Origin: Plantago major
Lineage: Eukaryota > Streptophyta > Magnoliopsida > Lamiales > Plantaginaceae
Direction: 5' to 3'
Assembly: GCA_026545765.1 (NCBI GenBank)
Contig: CM048839.1
Coordinates: 46,608,677 to 46,672,676, forward strand
Length of the DNA: 64,000 nt
The notes under the pieces: generated by a model
What the model was told of the DNA's origin: nothing
Database searches by the model: none
Seen by the model: only the letters and a program-made list of their open reading frames with translations
Made by a program: the position numbers and the translations under genes
In this document: positions 57,010 to 64,000 of the stretch, one piece after another
How the letters are laid out: each line of letters starts with the position of its first letter
How positions within the stretch are numbered: position 1 is the first letter of the stretch

Positions 57010-57640
57010 TTACGCCAACCCATTCATTGAAGCTCGTTTGATTCTCGCCATTAGCCTACAACTCATTAGCCGAGATAACAAAGACAACTCGGAGCTTACA
57101 CCCCGGTAAACCGGCTTCCTTGATGATTCTAACAAGTCAAAGAACAACGATCCTCGGATTCGGTGGTTCCTCCACCTCCACCTCGGTTTGGTGTTGGTTG
57201 TGTCCACGAACTCCGCCGCAAAGATCGTACACCATTTGTTCGACTCGAGCTCGAATAGCATCGCCTTCAGATTGGGATTGTTCCCCGACTTGTTCATTTT
57301 TTCTCTTCCTTCCACGTTGTCTGTATTGGTCATATGTATTGGACGGTGCTGTTTCCTCACCATGATGATTCCATACCTGATACGCAGGAAGGAATCCATT
57401 TTTCCTCAAGTGCTGGACTACCACTTTAGGAGTCACGTATTGCTTGTTTCTGCACTGTTTCATTGCACAAGGACACTTTATCAACCCATCCTTTACACAA
57501 GACGGATTTGACATTGCAAATTCAATGAAACCTTCAACCCCTTTCAGAAAACTCCATTGAACTCTGCCATTGAGAGTACGACAATACATTGATCCACGAT
57601 CGGTATTCATTGAATAATTAGATAATAACCTGACACGTTT
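57010..57640 (-). pseudogene. CACTA Transpos_assoc domain, copy nearer TNP2
   Basis: ORF 57610-57137 begins MNTDRGSMYCRTLNGRVQWS and carries PF13963 (transposase-associated) features: FLKGVEGFIEFAMSNP, LIKCPCAMKQCRNKQYVTPK, VVVQHLRKNGFLPAYQVWNH, HGEE. It continues into an acidic and Gln-rich linker. It is the N-terminal domain of the TNP2 gene and is followed at 56905 by the cysteine motif of the same gene. Confidence 0.78.
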
Positions 57641-57888
57641 GAATTCATTAGATCGAGGTCTTTCATTTACGGTAATAAATCAATTTCACAATAATTCAAT
57701 CAATTGCTAATATAAGTTATATTAGCTTCAGTCAATTGTTAAGGCATTACATATATAATATAAGTTACATGAGCTTCAATTTTACCATAATGTTTGGTTT
57801 CATATATATATCAACTAATGATTACTAGTTATACAAGCCTAGAGACAAAACGGATGAAACTCCTCATTCTCATGCACCCCCCTCCTCA

Positions 57889-58290
57889 TCACTTGTGACG
57901 CTCCCTACCACAGAACTTGCATTCCAACAGATCTACATCCTCCTCCCAATACACCATGCACATGTTCCGACAAGCAGAAAGGCACTCAATAGGCGGCCCC
58001 AAACCCCGCCTCTCCCTCCACTGGAGGTATGCCATGGACGGTGCTTCCTCACCGTGATGAATCCATACATGATACTCAGGCATGAATCCATAACGTCGCA
58101 AGTGCTCGAATACTGCAGTAGGCGTCATAAATTGCTTGTTTCCGCAGGTTTCCAATGTGCAAGGACACTTTATCAACCCCCCAATTGCACAAACCGGATG
58201 TCCCATGGCAAACGAGATGAAACCTTTAACCCTTCTCTTAAACTCCTAGAAACTCATTCATTTACCGCCGATTTATCGTACATCCATGAA
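57889..58290 (-). pseudogene. CACTA Transpos_assoc domain, second (outer) copy
   Basis: The frame from 58206 reads MGHPVCAIGGLIKCPCTLET, CGNKQFMTPTAVFEHLRRYG and MPEYHVWIHHGEEAPSMAYL, then NMCMVYWEEDVDLLECKFCG and RERHK, ending at 57889. Upstream sequence (58290-58207) has the matching WMYDKSAVNE and FISFA. It is a paralogue of 57137-57610 plus 56905-56820, so the 5' part of the gene exists twice in a row. Confidence 0.72.
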
Positions 58291-59093
58291 CGGTCGGAAT
58301 TCATTGTTTACTTTATTTTTAACCTGAGACGTTCCAATTGAGTAGATCGTATTTAATTTATTAGATCGATTCCAATTCGGATAAGAAGATTGTAGAGGTT
58401 AATTGTTAATTATTATATATTCCTTATAAATTAATTATTAATTAAGTGTTCGATGTGTTACAAAATTGGACATATATAATAACCATTTCAACCTCTTAGT
58501 ACATATATTATATACTTAACATACATATCAAATTAACTAATTACTCTATACATATCGAATTACTACATATATTCATATCAAATTACATACTTAACATACA
58601 AATTTATCAAATCAAAACTACATACTTCTATACTTAACAAACATATCAAATTAACTAAACTAACTATATATACTTAACACACAAATCAAACTAACTACAT
58701 ACATTCATACATACCAAACTTAATATACTACATACATTCATATCATTCAAATTGAACAAATTACATATAATTGATCAAATTAACTAAACTAACTACTACA
58801 TACTTATCATATATACATATAATTGCTCAAATTAATCAAAAATAAACAAAATCCCCAAATTTTTAAAAACTAGGGTTTTAGCAAAAATACCTTGATTAAT
58901 CGGTAGAAATATGAAATTGATCGAAGAACCAAACTCCTTGTCACACGAGCTTCGATTAGGCACCAAGATTGGCCGGAATAACGGATGATTGGCGGAAAGC
59001 GGGATTGAGGAGAAGAAGAAAATGAGGAAGAAGAAGGAAGAAGATGAAGAAATGAGGATTACGCCTCTGCTTGCGGAAAATAAGAACTACGGC
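58291..59093 (-). other. AT-rich 5' non-coding part of the CACTA element
   Basis: Contains many CATACTTAACATACA-type phrases and a purine-rich stretch near 58990-59060. The plus-strand 85-codon ORF here reads low-complexity sequence. Confidence 0.45.
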
Positions 59094-59174
59094 CGACGGA
59101 CACGTATCCGCCCAGGCCGATCCGTCGCCGATGAGGCGACGGATAGGAATCCGCCTTATATCGCCCAGTTTTTT

Positions 59175-59212
<38 letters not shown>

Positions 59213-59400
59213 TAAAAAAAAAAAGTCAAACCTGGGCGACGGATAATAATTATCCGTCGCCCAATTTAGCGACGGATAAGTTATCCGTCGCTAATAAACG
59301 ACGGATAACAGTTATCCGTCGTGAATTGGGACGACGGATAGATTCCGTCGCCCAATAGGCGATCCGTCGTTATGGGGCGGCGGATAAAATCCATCGCCCC
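59094..59400. repeat. Right subterminal palindromes of the CACTA element and (TA)n
   Basis: GCGACGGATA/TATCCGTCGC units (for example 59233-59285), GACGACGGATAGATTCCGTC and GGGGCGGCGGATAAAATCC at the end. A (TA)n microsatellite lies at 59178-59210. Confidence 0.75.
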
Positions 59401-59433
59401 ATAACGTCGTTTTTTAATGTTTTTCTTGTAGTG

Positions 59434-59924
59434 ATAGTACTAGGTTTTGTTTTCTTTCTCACGTCTGATTCATAATACATACGGAGTCTTGGCATGTTAT
59501 GGTGGTGGGTAAATTGGTAATTTTATCCAAAATGAACAAATCCCTCGTCAGTACAAATTGTAGTGTAGCATAATTATGTTGATATGTTTTGTACTAAATG
59601 TTAGTTATGGTGTATGGTATTAACATGGTAAAAATAATGCTGGACTTTAACCATAAAGAGTCCAATATTGTATAATAGAAAAAAATGCCTTGCATTTACG
59701 GACACTTGGCCTAAGGCCTTATGAGTTATGACAAAAGAAAAGAGCAAATAAATCACAAAACTATATAACTTTTACATCTTTGAAAATATATCGAACCAAA
59801 TAAAGAACATTCATTCGATTAATAAAATTACAAATTATTCGTACGTTGTCAACATCTGATACGTAACGAATATCCAAATTATAGGAGCAATTGTCAATGA
59901 CAACCATTATAATAATATTTATAT
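59434..59924 (-). other. 3' flank of the receptor-kinase gene
   Basis: AT-rich, no ORF; likely 3' UTR in the last 150-200 bp before the stop codon at 59925-59927. Confidence 0.5.
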
Positions 59925-62637
59925 TCACAAACGCAGAAATTGGGCTCGCATCTTGTTGAGTTTGATCAAGACATTGTTGATACCAATACGGTTTTGCGGA
60001 ACATCTTCTACACACTCCATGGCTAGTTTCAACAATGTCTGAAGACAAGTTTCATGAGCTGCCAACTTACCTTCATCAATTTTCGCCAGTAGATTATCAT
60101 CAATGATCTCCATAATCTTGTTTTGAACCAGTGAGTCAGATACCCACTTCTTCATGGTAAATTCTCCAATAAAACTTTCAGATGTTGGCTTCTTTCTGGT
60201 TACTATTTCCATGATCAGAACACCAAAGCTATAAACATCAACCATGGTGGATACTATGCCTTCTGATCCAAACTCTGCAATATAATTCCGCCAAATACCA
60301 ATTTACTTCTTTTGTTCACAATCCGAAAAAGGAATCATGCATGAGTAAAAATTGAGTAATTCACTTATAAAATCAGTTTTATGCTTAACAAACGATAAAA
60401 ATTGTAAGTCACTGAGGGAAACGAGTTTTACCTAAAGTGTAAAAACACATTTTCACAAGAATTTATATCGTAAATTAAACTTTACCTGGTGCCATGTATC
60501 CAACAGTGCCTAGAGTCTTGGTCTGCACCATTGCCATATTGTCTCCCAAAAGCCTTGCGATGCCGAAATCACCTAAATGTGCAACCATGTCGTCATCAAA
60601 TAGAATATTATTTGGCTTCACGTCACAGTGAACAATAGGGATCGAGTAACCATCGTGTAGGTATTCGAGTGCAGATGCCACATCTATCAATATTCCCAAT
60701 CTTTGAGCCATATCCAAGCGATTCTTCTTTTCAGAATACAACCAACTTTCCAGGCTTCCATTGACCATGAACTCCATTACAATGGCTTTCAAGTCCATGT
60801 TTGAGCAAGAGCTGATAACCTTAACCAAGTTTCTGTGTCTAGTGTTCCTCATCACTTCACACTCTCTATCGAAGCCCTTAAGTGTTTCTTTAAGATCCAA
60901 ATTGTACCTCTTTACAGCAGCAGTCACACCATTCGAAAACTCCCCCATGTACACCGTGCTGGAACCTCCTTTCCCAACCACGTTAGCTTCATCAAAATTA
61001 CTTGTTGCACTCAAGATTGCAGGGAATGAAATCCTATGTGCCAGATCCAAATCTTCCCCTCCAACTTCAACATTTTTGCCTTTCTTTCGATACTTTCCAA
61101 CCAACATAAAGATCACGGCTGCCAAAAGCACTAGAGTTGCAAACAATGGCAAAACATATTCCAGGATTAGTCTAGTCTTTCTTGACATTCTTCTCCGAGT
61201 AGAACTTCTATCACATGCCATGACATGAAATTGAGGTGATCCACACAAGCCATTGTTGTCAATGAAAGACTCAGAACTAAAGCGCTGGAAAGGTCCTGCA
61301 TCTGGGATTTCACCGCTTAATTCATTGAAAGAAAGATTGAGATAGGATAAGTAAATTAGTTTGGTCAATGACATTGGGATAGTTCCAGATATATTGTTGT
61401 GTGAGAGATCCAAGTACTCCATGCTAACTAAATCTCCAAACGTTTCCGGAATTGGACCACTCAACTGGTTCACTGACAAAGAAAGACTGCAAAGATATTG
61501 AAGACCACCAATACTAGCTGGAATTTCACCGTGAAAATTGTTACCAGATAAATTCAACTCTCTTAATCCTCTAATACTTCCAATTTCATGACTCAAGTTA
61601 CCAGTGAAAAGATTATTGGATAATCCCACAATCGAAAGATACTTATTGTTCCAAAATGTGAATAAAGAGGCTGAAGTTAATTCATTTGAGTCCATATAAA
61701 GCTCCCTCAATGAAGAAATATTTCCCAAACAACTCGGAAATTCACCTGAAAGTTTGTTGCTACGTAAGTCGAGCGTGCTAAGATATTCTAAGTCACAAAG
61801 TGTGCTAGGTATGCCACCTTGTAATAGATTCCTAGGTATTCTTAACCGTTGCAAATTTCTCATATTGCCAAGTGAACTCGGAAGTTGTCCTATGAGTTCA
61901 TTTCCCGACAACTCCAACCCAATCAAACCGGTTAGATTACCAATCTCTGATGGTATCTCACCTTTCAAGCCACATTCACTGGCACGAAAGGTGTGCAAAT
62001 TCAATGACAGGTTACCTATGGTTCGTGGAAGAGCTCCATTGAAAAGGTTCCCACCCAACTGTAGTCTTTCCAAGTTTGGACAATTACTCAATGAATTTAG
62101 AAAGTCGAGTTCAGGACCATTGCTTAATCGGTTCTCTTTCAAGTTCAAGCATACCAAGTGAGGTAAATTATTCCCTATTGTTAACGGTACCTGCCCTGTT
62201 AACAAGTTGGAACTGCAATCAAGCTTCATGAGAGATGTGGCGTTCGAAATTGACATTGGAATCGAGCCAGTAAGATTATTCAAACCAAGCAAGAGATATT
62301 GCAGATTTGGCATTCGTGCCCCGATATCGAATGGCAGGTTTCCACTTAGACTGTTATTGAATAGGGCAAGGCTTTGCAACGTGGAGATATTGAAGATTGA
62401 GGCTGGAATTTCACCACTAAGATTGGCAAAATCGATGTTCAAGTCCACAAGGTTGGTTAGATATCCTAATTCAGTTGGGATATTGGTTCCTTGATAATTG
62501 TTTTCACCAATATAGATCCTCTCCAACTTTGTCAAATTGCCAAGTGAAGCTGGTATGCTACCAACCAACTGATTCTTTTGAAGACTTAGTGCCTGCAGTG
62601 ATATTGCTTTTCCAATATCTTCTGGTAAATTTCCTGA
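59925..62637 (-). CDS. LRR receptor-like kinase, class XII-like, 3' exons (5' end missing)
   Basis: Exon A (62637-60486) follows an acceptor TGATCAG and is in frame with GNLPEDIGKAISLQALSLQK. It holds about 17 LRRs of the IPxxIGNLxxLxxLxLxxNxLxG type, then FIDNNGLCGSPQFH. The membrane helix is EYVLPLFATLVLLAAVIFML; a basic stop-transfer follows. Kinase: GKGGSSTVYMGEF loop, AAVKRYN lysine, HCDVKPNNILFDDD (non-RD loop, Cys in place of Arg), GDFGIARLL. The donor CCAG|GTAAAG at 60485 joins the acceptor TTGCAG (60275) to give GYMAPE, then EFGSEGIVST, DVYSFGVLIMEIVTRKKPTS and the end MRAQFLRL. The non-RD class with this exon layout contains immune receptors such as FLS2, EFR and XA21 relatives. Signal peptide and first LRRs are not seen, so the full start lies beyond 62638 or is lost. 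Confidence 0.9.
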
Positions 62638-63799
62638 TCATTATATATAAATACATGCATCAACGATCGCAAAACTATCGAATGCTTAGGAAACTAACGA
62701 GAAGAAATAAGTGAATGACATGAAATAGTTGATGTTGCAAACTATTTGGAAAATTGGGGCCAGTTTAGGAAAATGGGGTATATGAAATTAAAATAAATTA
62801 ATTGCACTCTAGCCTAAAAATATTTTGAGCTTGGAATGTGACACTTATTGATGCTAAATTCATTTTTGGTACTCCATAAAGTTAATATGCCACTTTTGGT
62901 ACTAGCTATACTATGTATGCGTCAAATTTGAGTACTAAACAATATCTCCCCGTCCAATTTGGATACTCCGGCACAAAAAAAAATCCATCAAATTCACCCT
63001 TTCTTTTATTTTTCAAGGGAATCTGGTAAAGTAGACCACATATCATGCGAAACTTCATCTTTAACTCAATTTTTATATTAATTTTGCGAAAACTCCTTTA
63101 AATAATTAGAAGAAAATTATACATTGTGGTAAAATAATTTTTATTTCAAGTTGAAGGACTATTTTATATTTCTCCGCCCCGATAAAAGCTCCTAATTTGA
63201 TTTATTGGTCAATAAAAATAAGGAAAGTAGAATATTTAAATAGAAAAATAATAAATAATGAATAAAAAGTGATACTGAGTTGTTAAATTAAAAAATTGAG
63301 AATTATTTAAATGAATAAATAATAAAGAATGAATAAAATATATAGTGGGTTGGTAAAGTTGTAAGTATAGTGTTTTGTGTGAGTATTAATTAAGTAGGGG
63401 CAGAATGTAACATTATCAAAAATTGAAATGAGAAGCTTTCTTTCATTGGGAAATTTGAAATGGCAAAATGGAAATATATTGATGTGACAGATGAAATAAT
63501 TTTTTATGAAGGGAAAAATAAAAATCCAATGAAACCAAACAATTGAGTAAGTCTACTGAGAGACGGTCTTTATGTAACTTATATAAAGATGAACCACGAT
63601 GTAAAAAAAATCTAGTCAATACTAACATTTTAGTAAAAAATCATCCAGTTTTTATCTAAAGACGAACAATAATATTTTACTCAATAACATTTTAATCATT
63701 TTCCACGTGGAAATTGAAATGATTAATTGCACATCAATCCCTGTCGAATTTATAAAAAATTAACAATTGGCCCAAAACAATTTCACTCATTAATTTCAT

Positions 63800-63895
63800 C
63801 ATCTTCTTCATCAAACTTTCTTCTTCTCCTTCTTCTTCTCCTTCTCCTTCTTCTCCTCCTCCTCCTCCTCCTCCTCCTCCTTCTGCTTCTCCTTC
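63800..63895. repeat. CTT/CTC microsatellite
   Basis: Tri-nucleotide run of TTC/CTT, then CTC repeats; the plus-strand 65-codon poly-Leu ORF only reads it. Confidence 0.85.
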
Positions 63896-64000
63896 GGGCT
63901 CAAAATATCAGCAAGCTCCATTAATGGAGATTCAAGCTCCAACGGAGTTTCCATTAATGGAGTTTCAAGCTAAGCTCCATTAATGGTGAAATGAAGGAAA
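63896..64000. repeat. Copy of GGAGCTT/TTAATGGAG motifs, related to 7.4 kb
   Basis: TTAATGGAG, AAGCTCC and GGAGTTTCC recur in both orientations, similar to the palindromic array inside the Mutator-like element at 6836-8133. The feature is cut by the window end. Confidence 0.4.

Larger units (their letters stand above)
51685..59433 (-). mobile_element. CACTA (En/Spm) transposon, decayed, left terminus not recognised
   Basis: The right end TTTTTCTTGTAGTG is the inverse of CACTACAAGAAAAA. Dense palindromic GCGACGGATA/TATCCGTCGC subterminal repeats occur at 51690-52000 and 59094-59400. Between are TNP2 transposase parts, two Transpos_assoc domains and a TNP1-like gene, all on the minus strand. 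The left CACTA tip was not found, only ATCATAAAATCG near 51668, so the left limit is approximate. Confidence 0.83.
62638..64000. other. Intron or 5' flank of the receptor kinase, no coding exon seen
   Basis: AT-rich. No LRR motif or signal peptide was found on the minus strand. Sequence at 63174-63470 has some Stowaway-like ends (CTCCGCCCCGATAAAAGC, GAAATGGCAAAATGG) but they are diverged. Near 63541-63700 it resembles the dispersed repeat of 2640-3010 (AGACGGTCTTTATGTA). Confidence 0.4.

Noticed and set aside
60761-62494. Plus-strand ORFs of 95-155 codons
   Set aside because: Shadows of the receptor-kinase exon.
63727-63924. Poly-Leu ORF
   Set aside because: Translation of a CTT/CTC microsatellite.
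1-64000. CRISPR array, bacterial operon or prophage
   Set aside because: The window has plant introns, TATA boxes and plant transposons throughout; the tandem repeats lack repeat-spacer structure.

Overview
The window is nuclear DNA of a flowering plant, very probably a eudicot. Evidence: intron-containing plant genes (a BAM9-type beta-amylase homologue and a class XII-like LRR receptor kinase), plant-type transposons (Tat-lineage Ty3/gypsy with an archaeal-type second RNase H, CACTA/En-Spm, PIF/Harbinger, hAT, Stowaway, an L1-type LINE with DUF4283 and zf-RVT domains), and AT-rich spacers. The species cannot be told from the sequence.

Three host genes are supported, all on the minus strand. 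At the left edge are the first two exons of an inactive beta-amylase 9-like gene (1-1281, running off the window). At 4.4-5.1 kb is a short two-exon gene for a cysteine-cluster/proline-rich small protein. At 59.9-62.6 kb are the 3' exons of an LRR receptor-like kinase with a non-RD kinase domain; its 5' exon(s) are not visible.

Most of the rest is transposable elements, many nested. From 12814 to 37090 lies a 24.3-kb Tat-lineage LTR retrotransposon (5-bp duplication GTAAA). Its pol gene was split by a 9.8-kb non-autonomous LTR element (16533-26364, duplication GATAG). That inner element has a gag remnant, no pol, and a long gene of unknown function with four ~80-nt introns. The Tat element also carries a multi-exon antisense gene with its own TATA box. 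From about 43.3 to 50.6 kb lies an L1-type LINE holding a 1.5-kb PIF/Harbinger element and a 248-bp Stowaway MITE. From about 51.7 to 59.4 kb is a decayed CACTA element with TNP2- and TNP1-like remnants on the minus strand. Smaller elements: an 825-bp hAT-like element with a perfect 8-bp duplication (5914-6738), a long-TIR Mutator-like element (6836-8133), Stowaway MITEs at 3.0 and 9.7 kb, a 165-bp hAT MITE (50854-51018), a TIR element packed with CTAGTTTCA repeats (38.9-42.0 kb) and another TIR element at 42.3-43.1 kb.

No tRNA or rRNA gene and no CRISPR array was recognised. All transposon protein genes are interrupted by stops or frameshifts except the antisense last exon and some single domains. 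The most unusual items are the spliced pol-less gene in the inner LTR element with its array of similar short exons and introns, the antisense gene of the Tat element, the small Cys/Pro-rich gene that starts from a micro-exon, and the duplicated N-terminal domain in the CACTA transposase gene.
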